A DNA stretch of 64,000 bases, taken from NCBI RefSeq assembly GCF_002950945.1, contig NZ_CP012673.1, positions 6,462,501 to 6,526,500 of the forward strand, read 5' to 3'. This stretch comes from Sorangium cellulosum. Its GTDB lineage: Bacteria; Myxococcota_A; Polyangia; Polyangiales; Polyangiaceae. The translations under genes were made by a program, and so were the position numbers. The notes below the pieces were generated by a model, which was not told where the DNA came from, did no database searches, and saw only the letters and a program-made list of their open reading frames with translations. Numbering within the stretch: position 1 is the first letter of the stretch; every line of letters begins with the position of its first letter. Shown piece by piece: positions 36,376-45,107 of the stretch.

Positions 36376-39300
36376 ATGCACCATCTCCGGACGCTGGCGG
36401 TCATCTGGAGCGCCGCGCTGGCGACGCTGCTCGGCTGCAGCGACGTCGCCGACCCGCTCGACGCGCGCGCCCTGCGGCGGCACTTCCCCGAGCAGGCGGA
36501 CGCCATCCTGCAAGGGCCGGTCGCCTTCACCCAGGCGGGCGACGAGTTCGAGGCGCTGCGGCCCGTCGATGCGCTCGCCGACCCGTCCGGCGCGACCGGG
36601 CTGCGCGCTCATTTCCCGAGCGACGGCGGCGGCGTCCTCCGCTTTCCCTTGCCGGACGGCTCCGAGGCGCAGGTGCGCGAGCTCGGCGCTGCGGGAGACG
36701 GCGAGGTCGCGGAGAACGCGATGGCCTATCCACGCGCGGGCGGGACCTCGTTCTGGACCGCCCTGGAGGACGGCTACGAGGAATGGCTGCTGCTCGAGCC
36801 GGGCGCGGTGCGGCGCGACGCGCCCGTCGCCGCCTGGCAGGTCGACGGCGCGACGCTGCGACAAGAGGGCGAGGCCGTGGAGGTGGCCGACGCGCGCGGG
36901 GCAGCCCAGCTCCACGTGACGGCGCCGGAGGCGTATGCGGCGGGCGGGAGGCCGATCGGGACACGCCTCGTCGCGCGCGGAGAGCAGATCGAGCTGTGGC
37001 TGGACGCCGAGGGGGAGACCGCGCTGGTGGATCCGCGCTGGAAGCTCAAGAGGAAGATGAGCACGCGCCGCGCCGGGCCCACCGCCACGCTGCTGCAGGA
37101 CGGGAGGGTGCTCGTCGCCGGCGCGTATGGCCCAGACGGACCGAAGGCGAGCTCCGAGGTGTTCGACCCGGAGTCCGACACATGGTCGCCGCCTACCACC
37201 ATGCTCACCGGCCGTTACCGCCATACCGCGACGGCGCTCAAGGACGGACGGGTGCTCGTCGCCGGCGGCGTCGAGAGTTCCATCCACGGCCCCGCGCTGA
37301 GCAGCGCCGAGGTGTTCGACCCGGCCTCCGGAACGTGGTCGCAGGTCGGTCCCATGTCCACCGCCCGCTACGCCCATACCGCGACACGGCTGCTGGACGG
37401 ACGGGTGCTCGTCCTGGGTGGGGTGAACGTGTCTGGCGCTGCAGATAACGATGGTCCTGATGACAGCGGGAGCGCCGCTCCTGAGGAGAGAAGAGTGCTC
37501 GACGCTGTCGAGGTGTTCGATCCGGTCTCAGGCGCGTGGTCGGCGCTCGATCCCATGCCCACCGCCCGCTACGCGCACAGCGCCACGCTGCTGTCGGACG
37601 GGCGGGTGCTCGTCGCCGGCGGATATGACGATGTAGACCCGCTCGACGCCGCCGAGGTGTTCGACCCGGTCTCGGGCGCGTGGTCGGCGCTCGACGCCAT
37701 GCCCGCCGCCCGTGGTTTTCACACCGCGACGCGGCTGCGGGATGGGCGGGTGCTCGTCGCCGGCGGCTATGGCGATATGGGGCTGCTCGGCACGGCCGAC
37801 GTGTTCGACCCAGCCGGCGACTCGTGGTCCCCGATCGAGGCGACCATGGCGGTCGCGCGCACCGAGCATTCTGCCACACGGCTGCGGGATGGACGCGTGC
37901 TCGTCGCCGGCGGCAATGACGGTACGGGACCGCTCTACGCCGCCGAGGTGTTCGATCCGGCCGCGGGTTCGTGGAAGCTGACCGGTCCCACGGTCATCGC
38001 GCGTTCCCAGTCTGCCGCGGTGTTGCTGCGAGACGGACGGGTGCTCGTCGCCGGTGGCGGAGGCCAGCAATCGGCGCTCGACAGCGCGGAGGTGTACGAC
38101 CCGGCGTCCAGCACGTGGCTCTCCGCCAATTCCATGATCGCAGCCCGCTCCCACCACTCCGCCACGCCGCTGCGGGATGGGCGGGTGCTCGTCACGGGCG
38201 GCATCGGCGAGTCCGGCACCGAGGAGATCCTCAGGAACGCCGAGGTGTACGACCCGGCCTCCGGCGCGTGGCAACCCGTCGCGTCCATGAGCACCGCCCG
38301 GTACGGGCATATCGTGGCGCCGCTGCCGGACGGGCGGCTGCTCGTCGCCGGCGGCGGCCGCACGTTGCAGGAGGCCGAGACGATAGAGAGCACAGCCGAG
38401 GTGTTCGACCCGGCCTCCGGCGCGTGGCAATCCGCTGCGCCCATGAACACCGCCCGTCTTGGACACCGCGTGACGCCGCTGCCGGATGGGCGGCTGCTCG
38501 TCACCGGAGGGCGTGGCCACGAAGGGCCGCTCGACAGCAGCGAGCTGTTCGATCCGAGTTCCGGCAAGTGGCGGTACCTCCCGCGCATGGCGAGCGCACG
38601 CTACTGGCATATCGCGGCGGCGCTGCCGGACGGACGGCTGCTCGTCGCCGGGGGTTATGGCGTCGAAGGTGCGATCGGCAGCAGCGAGGTGCTCGACCTG
38701 GCATCCGACACCTGGTTGCCCTTCGGACGTATGGTCGTGGGCCGTGGTGAGGGCAGCGTGACGCCGCTGCCGGACGGACGGCTGCTCGCCGCCGGAGGTT
38801 TTGGTGTCGAAGGCGTGCTCGCCAGCGTCGAGGCGCTCGATCCTGCCTTCGGCACATGGCTGCCCCTCGCGCCCATGCCCATCGTTCGCACAGCACACAC
38901 CGCGACGCCGCTCGCCGGCGGCTGGGTGCTCGTCGCCGGCGGAGGCAGCTTCCTCGACGTGGATCCCATCCAGGTCGACAACGCCGAGACGTTCGACCCG
39001 GTCTCCGGCAGGTGGTCGCCCATGGAGTCCATGCACACCCCGCGATATTGGCACACCGCCACGCCGCTGCCGGACGGGCGGATCCTCGTCGCCGGCGGCG
39101 TCGGCAACGGCTCGACGATTCAAAGCGCGGCCGAGCTGTTCCAGCAAATGCCAGACGGCAGCGCCTGCGCGACGGCGGCGGAATGTCGGAGCGGCTTCTG
39201 CGCCGATGGTGTCTGCTGCGACCGGCCCTGCAATATCTATCTCTGCGAGGCGTGCGCGGATCACCGCGGCGCGTCCGAGGATGGCGTCTGCACGCCGCTG

Positions 39301-39585
39301 CACCCCGATTACCCGCCCTACGCCTGCTCGCCCGCGACCGGGCAGCGGATGAAGCCCTGCAAATCGGTCCACAGCTGCGTCGAAGGGTTCGGCTGCGATG
39401 ACGCGGGCGATTGCGTGCCGCCGCCTCCGAACGGCGGTTACCTCGACGCGGGCGGCTGCCACGTCGCGCCCCGCGCGGCAGCGCAGCGGGGCGCGCGCGG
39501 CCCGCTGGAGCTCGGCGCGCTGGCGCTCACGGTCCTCGCCGCCGCGCTGCGCCGGCGCTGCAGAGCCTCGGCACGACCGGCATGA
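36376..39585 (+). CDS. Kelch-repeat surface protein with MYXO-CTERM-like anchor
   Basis: 1069 residues from the ATG at 36376, where a signal peptide with lipobox ATLLGC starts; an ATG at 36310 would add 22 unlikely residues. After a 230-residue N-terminal region there are 14 kelch units, each with a LxDGRVLVAGG strand followed by AEVFDPxSGxW, enough for two seven-bladed or one large propeller. A Cys-rich segment follows (about 935-1025; GSACATAAECRSGFCADGVC, a pattern seen in many myxobacterial surface proteins). The C-terminus has a GGCHVAP motif, a hydrophobic helix (LELGALALTVLAAAL) and Arg residues, like MYXO-CTERM sorting signals. Likely role: adhesion or binding at the cell surface. Confidence 0.88.
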   Translation: MHHLRTLAVIWSAALATLLGCSDVADPLDARALRRHFPEQADAILQGPVAFTQAGDEFEALRPVDALADPSGATGLRAHFPSDGGGVLRFPLPDGSEAQVRELGAAGDGEVAENAMAYPRAGGTSFWTALEDGYEEWLLLEPGAVRRDAPVAAWQVDGATLRQEGEAVEVADARGAAQLHVTAPEAYAAGGRPIGTRLVARGEQIELWLDAEGETALVDPRWKLKRKMSTRRAGPTATLLQDGRVLVAGAYGPDGPKASSEVFDPESDTWSPPTTMLTGRYRHTATALKDGRVLVAGGVESSIHGPALSSAEVFDPASGTWSQVGPMSTARYAHTATRLLDGRVLVLGGVNVSGAADNDGPDDSGSAAPEERRVLDAVEVFDPVSGAWSALDPMPTARYAHSATLLSDGRVLVAGGYDDVDPLDAAEVFDPVSGAWSALDAMPAARGFHTATRLRDGRVLVAGGYGDMGLLGTADVFDPAGDSWSPIEATMAVARTEHSATRLRDGRVLVAGGNDGTGPLYAAEVFDPAAGSWKLTGPTVIARSQSAAVLLRDGRVLVAGGGGQQSALDSAEVYDPASSTWLSANSMIAARSHHSATPLRDGRVLVTGGIGESGTEEILRNAEVYDPASGAWQPVASMSTARYGHIVAPLPDGRLLVAGGGRTLQEAETIESTAEVFDPASGAWQSAAPMNTARLGHRVTPLPDGRLLVTGGRGHEGPLDSSELFDPSSGKWRYLPRMASARYWHIAAALPDGRLLVAGGYGVEGAIGSSEVLDLASDTWLPFGRMVVGRGEGSVTPLPDGRLLAAGGFGVEGVLASVEALDPAFGTWLPLAPMPIVRTAHTATPLAGGWVLVAGGGSFLDVDPIQVDNAETFDPVSGRWSPMESMHTPRYWHTATPLPDGRILVAGGVGNGSTIQSAAELFQQMPDGSACATAAECRSGFCADGVCCDRPCNIYLCEACADHRGASEDGVCTPLHPDYPPYACSPATGQRMKPCKSVHSCVEGFGCDDAGDCVPPPPNGGYLDAGGCHVAPRAAAQRGARGPLELGALALTVLAAALRRRCRASARPA

Positions 39586-39607
39586 CGAGCCGCGCTGGCC
39601 CGCCCGG

Positions 39608-40066
39608 TCACCGCGGGGGGGCCGGGGGCGCGTCGCCCTTCGCGCCGCTCCTCTTGAAGAGCATCGAGACGTTCGCGGCGTTGAGCGCGGAGACGAACGC
39701 CTGCATCTCGGTGGCGTCGAGGTAGGTCACGAACCGGCAGATCCGGCCGCCTCGCGCCTCGCACACGGTGGCGCCGCGCACGTGGAACGCCTCCTGGTTG
39801 ATCGTGTTGATGGTGCGCATCTCGCATATCGCCACCTCGCCCTGCTCCAGCAGGTGGCCGATCTCGTGCTGCGTGCGCAGCCCGGCCGAGAGCATCCCCT
39901 CGAGCGCGCCCTTGATGGTGGCGGCGGTGCCCGTCACCTCGATGCCGGGGAAGCGGGCCTCGGCGTCGTCGGTGAAGAGCTCCTCGAGGAGCGCCGGGTT
40001 CGGCTCATCCATGGCCCGGTAAAAGATGCGGAGCAGCTCTGCGGGTGTCCTTGTCGTTGTGTCCAC
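39608..40066 (-). CDS. SnoaL-like (NTF2-fold) protein
   Basis: 152 residues from a GTG with GGAGG six bases upstream; the frame continues 44 codons further but lacks that signal. The NTF2-like pattern is visible: PAELLRIFYRAMDEPNPALL, LFTDDAEARFPGIEVTGTAA, an alpha helix, then beta strands with EVAICEMRTI, FHVRGATVCEARGGRICRFV and TYLDATEMQAF. This family contains polyketide cyclases, isomerases and many stress proteins of unknown role. No biosynthetic genes are next to it. It converges with the kelch gene. Confidence 0.85.
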   Translation of the reverse strand: MDTTTRTPAELLRIFYRAMDEPNPALLEELFTDDAEARFPGIEVTGTAATIKGALEGMLSAGLRTQHEIGHLLEQGEVAICEMRTINTINQEAFHVRGATVCEARGGRICRFVTYLDATEMQAFVSALNAANVSMLFKRSGAKGDAPPAPPR

Positions 40067-40450
40067 GCGATCCTCCACCTGGCGCCAGCGCGCGCGGTGA
40101 ATGTAGCCCACGACGCGTGTCCCGGTCGAGGAGGGTAATTTCCTGTCGGGGCCGCCATCCCGGTCGACGCCGCACGAGGTGCCCCCAGCGTGTCCCACGA
40201 TCCGCGCCGCGCGTGCGTCACTCTGCCCCCTCCGAGTCCCACCTCTCCTCGAGGATCACGAGAAATCTTTGGTCGAGGGCCTGGTCCGGAAGCTGCTCTG
40301 CCCGGAGCCGAGCCGCGCGGCTCGGTCGGTCGAGGACGCGCGGCGATCATGGGCCGTCGAGGGGCCGCCGGGCGTCGGTTCGCGCATCGCGCCCGGCGTG
40401 CCGGCGGCGCTCGGCGGGCTCTGCCTTGAAGCGACGAGGAGAACTTCATC
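40067..40450. other. Non-coding stretch between divergent genes
   Basis: About 380 bases. The left end carries the GGAGG ribosome site of the SnoaL-like gene and the right end the GAGGAGA site of the secreted-protein operon. Frames inside are Arg/Pro-rich and have no domain features. Presumably it holds both promoters; no specific motif is recognised. Confidence 0.35.
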
Positions 40451-41188
40451 ATGCGATCAGGCACTCTTTACCGCAGCACCCGGCGGAGGATCGGAGCGAG
40501 CCTCTTGCTCCTGGCCTCGGCCGGGGCGCTGATACCCTTCGCCACGACGCGCGGCAGCCTTGCCCGGGACGCTCCGAGCCGCCCGGCCGAGCCACCGCCC
40601 TCTCATCACCGCGACATGGCGCGCGCGCTGACCATGGATCATCAGCTCGTCCGGTCCGATTTCATCGGCGTCGTCAGGGTCGTCGGCCTCCGCGAGGAGG
40701 CCGAGGAAGAGACGGTGATCGTCGATCTGGTCGTGGAGGACACCTGGTTCAGCCGCTGGGAGAAGGAGGCTGCGCTCACGGTCGGCGTCGCCTCGGACCA
40801 CTGGGGCGCGTACCGCGGACTCATCGCGAAGGACGAGAAGCTCGTGGTCCTCCTCGCCGGGGGGCCCTTCACCACGGCGCCCTTCACCTTCCACGAGAAG
40901 AGCGTGTTCGCCGTGCACGAGGACGGCACCCTCACCTGCGCTTCAGGCAATCCCCTCTTCGCCGTCCACCACGGCGGGTTCGTGTGCTCGGTCAAGGAGT
41001 ACATGCCGACGGCGCCGCTCACCCTCGAGGAGATGCGGCGGGACACTCTCCGCGCCCGCAAGCGCGCCGCAGTGCACCTGTCGTCGCTCGACGCGCAGAT
41101 CGAGGCGCTCTCCCGTCCTCTTCAGCTCTTCCCCGTCGACGAACAGCAGATCGACCGCAGCCGGATCGAGAACGAGGTGTACCGATGA
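40451..41188 (+). CDS. Secreted hypothetical protein, first gene of a metzincin operon
   Basis: 245 residues with a signal peptide (RIGASLLLLASAGALIPFA) and a mature part with several beta strands (RSDFIGVVRVVGLREEAEEE, IVDLVVEDTWF, EKLVVLLAGGPF, KSVFAVHEDGTLTC). The DFIGVVRV...VEDTWFS pattern resembles small OB-fold- or NTR/TIMP-like secreted domains that carry signals such as VFxGxVxxV, but the match is weak. GAGGAGA lies eight bases before the ATG. Its stop overlaps the start of the protease gene (ATGA), so translation is coupled; a role as inhibitor, chaperone or partner of the protease is a reasonable guess. Confidence 0.75.
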   Translation: MRSGTLYRSTRRRIGASLLLLASAGALIPFATTRGSLARDAPSRPAEPPPSHHRDMARALTMDHQLVRSDFIGVVRVVGLREEAEEETVIVDLVVEDTWFSRWEKEAALTVGVASDHWGAYRGLIAKDEKLVVLLAGGPFTTAPFTFHEKSVFAVHEDGTLTCASGNPLFAVHHGGFVCSVKEYMPTAPLTLEEMRRDTLRARKRAAVHLSSLDAQIEALSRPLQLFPVDEQQIDRSRIENEVYR

Positions 41189-42285
41189 GCACGCTGAGCA
41201 AGATCGTCGCGGGGACCCTCTCGGCGGCCGCCGCGCTCGCGCTCGGGCCCCGCGCGGCGCACGCGTATGCGTACCTCTACGGCGGCTTCGGCTGCAGCGG
41301 CGCTCCCTACCACGTCTCCGGCGACCGCGGCGTCTGGCCGCGCTGCCCCGACGCCGCCACGGGCACCCTGGGGCTCGAGTCCGGCTACTCGTCCGACATC
41401 ACCGCGGGCGCGTTCTGGTCGTGGCAGGCGCTCAACACCGCGAACCCCGAGATCTTCCTCCACCGCGGGAGCGGCTGCGTCACGAACGCCGTGCCTTCCG
41501 GGGACGGCGTGAGCGTCGCCTGGCTCTCCTCGAGCGCCTTCAGCTACGGCCGGATGACCCCCCAGGTGAACTGCGGCTTCTTCGGCGCGCCCGACATCAC
41601 CGCGCTCGACATCGAGGTCAACTCATCGCAGTTCTCGAAGCACATCAACTGCCGTTACTCCGAGGTGACGCAGGACGGGACCTGGGTCCATGAGCTCGGC
41701 CACGCCTACGGGCAAGCTCATTTCGACGACTGGCTCTCGACGATGAACTCGTACCAGAACGACATCTCGAGCTGCCGCGAGGACCGCGCCATGCGCCCCT
41801 CGTCGGACGCGCAGCACGGCCAGAAGCACCACCCCCTCTACGGCGGTCTACCCGCCGGGGTGGACGTCGGCGGCACCGCGACCTCGGGCGCCGGCTGCAA
41901 CCTCGCGACACAGGCGTACTGCGCCCACGCCCCGGGATGGACGGTGAACATCCCCGCCGGCGCGACCACGTTCACCGGCAGCGTGCATTATACCTCGATG
42001 AACATGCGGGACGCGTTCCCGGGCGGGCACATCCCGGTCGCGGTGTGGCTCTCGGCCGACAACTACGTGAGCGCCGGCGACGCCCGCGTCCTCAACATCG
42101 CCCAGTTCGACACCTTCGGGGGCGCCATCTACGAGTACGAGTTCAACTTCGCCTTCAATCCCGCGGTGATCCCGGTGGGGCAGACGTGGTGCGCGCTCGT
42201 GCAGTGGGACCCCGACCGCGCCGTCGCCGAGGTCGACGAGAGCGATAACGTCATCGATACCAACTACTGCTTCCGCCGCCTGTAG
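41185..42285 (+). CDS. Secreted metzincin-type zinc metalloprotease
   Basis: 366 residues. A signal peptide ends near ARAAHA. The active site is HELGHAYGQAHFD, starting at about residue 169: the HExxHxxGxxH zinc motif with the following acidic residue, and a Met-turn candidate in DWLSTMNSY shortly behind it. This is the metzincin pattern (matrixin- or archaemetzincin-like). The C-terminal 120 residues (about 250-366) look like a beta-sandwich of the CARDB/Ig-like kind ending in AEVDESDNVIDTNYC. Expected to act outside the cell, for example in predation or matrix turnover. Start overlaps the preceding stop; the next gene follows after 14 bases. Confidence 0.88.
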   Translation: MSTLSKIVAGTLSAAAALALGPRAAHAYAYLYGGFGCSGAPYHVSGDRGVWPRCPDAATGTLGLESGYSSDITAGAFWSWQALNTANPEIFLHRGSGCVTNAVPSGDGVSVAWLSSSAFSYGRMTPQVNCGFFGAPDITALDIEVNSSQFSKHINCRYSEVTQDGTWVHELGHAYGQAHFDDWLSTMNSYQNDISSCREDRAMRPSSDAQHGQKHHPLYGGLPAGVDVGGTATSGAGCNLATQAYCAHAPGWTVNIPAGATTFTGSVHYTSMNMRDAFPGGHIPVAVWLSADNYVSAGDARVLNIAQFDTFGGAIYEYEFNFAFNPAVIPVGQTWCALVQWDPDRAVAEVDESDNVIDTNYCFRRL

Positions 42286-42299
42286 AGAGAGAGGCCACC

Positions 42300-42986
42300 A
42301 TGAAACGATGGATGATGGGGATTCTGGCGCTCACCCTGGTGGGCTGCGGGCAGGCGACGGAGGAGCCTCTGGACAGCGGCTCGCTCCCCCTGGAGGGCGC
42401 GGCGATGACCGCGGCCGAGGCGGTCCCGAGCTTCACCGAGGCGGTGTTCTCGGTGGACGGGGTCGAGCAGGCCGTCTACGGGACGTTCCTGCTGCAGGTC
42501 ACGGACGGCGGGCCGGCGCGTTATGTCTTCAGCGCCGCGAGCCGCGACAACCGCCTCTCTCTGAGCGGCGGGTTCGATCTCTCCGGCGAGCTCGCGCCGC
42601 GCCCGGCGGCCGACAAGAGCCTGACGTCGCGCTACGAAGGCAAGGGCGATCGCGGCTTCGCGTGGATCTTCGACAACCGCGGGACCTTCCGGGTCACGGA
42701 GGGCAACGGGGACAAACGCGCCGCGCGGGAGTACATGATCCGGTCGCTCACCGTCCAGGTCGACGGGAACGGCGCGCTCTCGGCCGAGCTCCGCGGCGTC
42801 GAAAGCAAGCGGCTCGACGCCAAGGCGCGGCGCATCCTGCCGGGCGAGGACCGGGTGATCACCGTGCGGGGCCGCCTCGTCGGGGCGTGCCAGACCCGCC
42901 TCCGGCCGCAGGATCCGATGAGCCCGGTGGTCGCCGATCCGCGGAATAGCAGCCCGGAGTGCCAGGCGCTGCTCTCGCAGCTCTGA
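42300..42986 (+). CDS. Lipoprotein of unknown function in the metzincin operon
   Basis: 228 residues with lipobox LTLVGC; a purine-rich agagagagagg is located seven bases before the ATG. The mature part contains beta strands (VFSVDGVEQAVYGTFLLQV, RYVFSAASRDNRLSLSGGF) and a basic region (SKRLDAKARRIL), with no family I recognise. It follows the protease gene by 14 bases, so it is likely the third gene of the same transcript and may be exposed at the surface with the protease. Confidence 0.8.
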   Translation: MKRWMMGILALTLVGCGQATEEPLDSGSLPLEGAAMTAAEAVPSFTEAVFSVDGVEQAVYGTFLLQVTDGGPARYVFSAASRDNRLSLSGGFDLSGELAPRPAADKSLTSRYEGKGDRGFAWIFDNRGTFRVTEGNGDKRAAREYMIRSLTVQVDGNGALSAELRGVESKRLDAKARRILPGEDRVITVRGRLVGACQTRLRPQDPMSPVVADPRNSSPECQALLSQL

Positions 42987-43083
42987 TCGCGGAGCCCTCG
43001 CCGGGCGGAGCGCCCCCGGGGCGTCGGCGGCCGGACCTCTCGCCGGCGTAGCATCCGCGCGGCAACCTGGGTACGGAGGGCCC

Positions 43084-44607
43084 ATGCCGCGCATCCTCTC
43101 TCCCGGGCGGAACGTATGGTGCGAGCGGCCGGTGCAAAGCGCCGGCCTGCTCATCGACGGCTCCGATTACTACCGTGCCTTCTACGACGCGGCGCTCCGG
43201 GCGCGTCGCTACATCCTGCTGTCGGGCTGGCAGTTCGACAGCGATGCGTGCCTGCTCCGCGGGGAGGAAGCCGAGGGCGCGCCCGGGCCGGTGACGCTGC
43301 TCAAGTTCCTGGACAGCCTCTGCGAGCGGACGCCCGAGCTCCAGATCTACATCCTCGCCTGGGACTTCCACGTGGTCTTCGCGATCGAGCGCGAGTGGCT
43401 CCAGAAGATCGTCTTCGAATGGACGACGAACGAGCGGCTGCGCTTCCGCTTCGACAGCAGCCATGTGGACAAGGGCTGTCACCACCAGAAGTTCGCCGTC
43501 ATCGACGGCGAGCTCTCTTTTCTCGGGGGGCTGGATCTCTGCAACGACCGCTGGGACACCCGGAGGCATCTGGAGAAGAACCCGCTCCGGCTGAGCCGCG
43601 GCGAGCCGCACAAGCCGTTCCACGATGTCCAGGCCTACCTCCAGGGCCGCGAGGTGAGCGGCAGCCTCGCGGAGCTCTTCACGGCGCGCTGGAGCGCCGC
43701 CTGCGGTGAGCCGATCGAGCTCCCGGAGCCCGGGGGCGCGACGTTCGGCGACGACTACGCGCCGGAGAGCGCGGTCCGGCTCGCGTCCAGGCGGGTGGCG
43801 CTGAGCCGGACCGACCCGCGGGGGGCGCCCACCGGGGTTGAGGGATGCCGGGAGGTCTGCGAGCTCTATGTGGATGCGATCGCCCTCGCGGAGCGGTCGA
43901 TCTACATCGAGACGCAGTACTTCAGCTCGCGCGAGGTGAGCGAGGCGCTGATCCGGCGCTTGCAGAGGGGCGGTGGGGCGCCGCTGCAGGTCGTCATCGT
44001 GCTCAACATGCGCGCCGAGACGCTGAAGGAAGAGGTGGCGGTCGGGCTCGCCCAGGCGAAGGTCATCGACGACCTGCGCAGGGCGGCGGAGGGTAGCGGC
44101 CACGCGCTCGGCATCTACTACACGGTGCCGGCGCACGAGGGCGAGGGCGAGCCGCCGCGAGCAACCTACATCCACTCCAAGGTGATGATCGTGGACGACC
44201 GCTTCCTCAACGTGGGTTCGGCCAACCTGACGAACCGGAGTTGCGCGATCGACACGGAGCTCAATGCCTCCTTCGAGACGGAGGATCCCGGCGACGGGCT
44301 CGGCCGCTCGATCTGCGCTGCCCGGCTCGGGCTCATGGCCGAGCACCTCGGCGTGGACGATCTCCGCTGCGGCGGGGATCTGGTAGCCGAGCTGGACGAT
44401 CGCGCGGGCCGGCGCGACGGGCGGCTGCGGATCCACCCGTCCCCGGACGAGAAGCAGCGCGCGGTGCTCGCGGTGGTCGATCCGCAGGCGCTGCCGTTTG
44501 ACCCGAACGCCATTGAGGACGACGAGGAGGACGATCGATCGATCTTCACCCACGGGCTCGGCGCCTTGTGGCGGCGGCTCGTGAGCGACCGCGACGATAG
44601 GAAGTAG
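43084..44607 (+). CDS. Phospholipase D family protein
   Basis: 507 residues; GGAGGG precedes the ATG by a few bases. Two HKD motifs are present: HHQKFAVIDGELSFLGG (about 138) and YIHSKVMIVDDRFLNVGS (about 362), each in its usual context, with GSxN in the second. These form one active site that hydrolyses or transfers phosphatidyl groups via a phosphohistidine. The layout (two HKD repeats, no membrane helix, no signal peptide) resembles bacterial PLDs and cardiolipin-synthase-like enzymes of the plant-type PLD group. The C-terminal 100 residues are acidic (EDDEEDDRSIF). It lies at the edge of the repeat-rich region. Confidence 0.92.
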   Translation: MPRILSPGRNVWCERPVQSAGLLIDGSDYYRAFYDAALRARRYILLSGWQFDSDACLLRGEEAEGAPGPVTLLKFLDSLCERTPELQIYILAWDFHVVFAIEREWLQKIVFEWTTNERLRFRFDSSHVDKGCHHQKFAVIDGELSFLGGLDLCNDRWDTRRHLEKNPLRLSRGEPHKPFHDVQAYLQGREVSGSLAELFTARWSAACGEPIELPEPGGATFGDDYAPESAVRLASRRVALSRTDPRGAPTGVEGCREVCELYVDAIALAERSIYIETQYFSSREVSEALIRRLQRGGGAPLQVVIVLNMRAETLKEEVAVGLAQAKVIDDLRRAAEGSGHALGIYYTVPAHEGEGEPPRATYIHSKVMIVDDRFLNVGSANLTNRSCAIDTELNASFETEDPGDGLGRSICAARLGLMAEHLGVDDLRCGGDLVAELDDRAGRRDGRLRIHPSPDEKQRAVLAVVDPQALPFDPNAIEDDEEDDRSIFTHGLGALWRRLVSDRDDRK

Positions 44608-44625
44608 ACCCCCGGCCGGCGATCC

Positions 44626-44783
44626 CGCAACCACCCCACCCAGGTTGCGACCCCGGACGATCCGACCCAGGTTGCGGAGTAGATAGATAGTAGATAGCGG
44701 AGTAGATAGAAGTAGAAGGGTAGGGAGGGGCCCGGACGCCCCACCCGGGTTGACCCAACCCAACCCACCCGACCCGGGTTGCG
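44626..44783 (-). repeat. REP-like array, left flank of the transposase
   Basis: Read on the minus strand, CAACC[T/C]GGGT occurs four times (plus-strand positions 44638-44649, 44665-44676, 44743-44752, 44772-44783). Several units can fold: CGCAACC/GGTTGCG (44626-44632 with 44643-44649) and GGGTTG/CAACCC (44747-44752 with 44756-44761, loop of three). Between them lies a tract of GTAGATA-like microsatellite (44678-44719). The orientation is opposite to the array on the other side of the transposase gene. No gene overlaps it. Confidence 0.85.
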
Positions 44784-45107
44784 ATTCAGCAGGCCTCAGC
44801 AGGCCAGCAGCAGGCAGGATCCGCCGTTCCTCGCGGCGCTTGGCCCCACTTCGCCGCCCGGCCACGACGACCCATCTTCGCCCTCGACCAGGCTCATCTT
44901 CCCGGAACGGTCCTGCTCGGTCCAGCAGAGCCTCAGGCGCATGGCATTCGTGCGCGCTCTGCAGGCACGGCTCATGCGCTTCTCCGCGCAATGCTACGTG
45001 GAAGCTCAGCGGTCCGCTCCGCCTCCTCCCAACGCACATTCCCATGACGGCGCGTCGAATCCGTCGTCCGTACCTGCCCTCTCGCTGTAGCGCTCCTGCG
45101 CGCGGTA

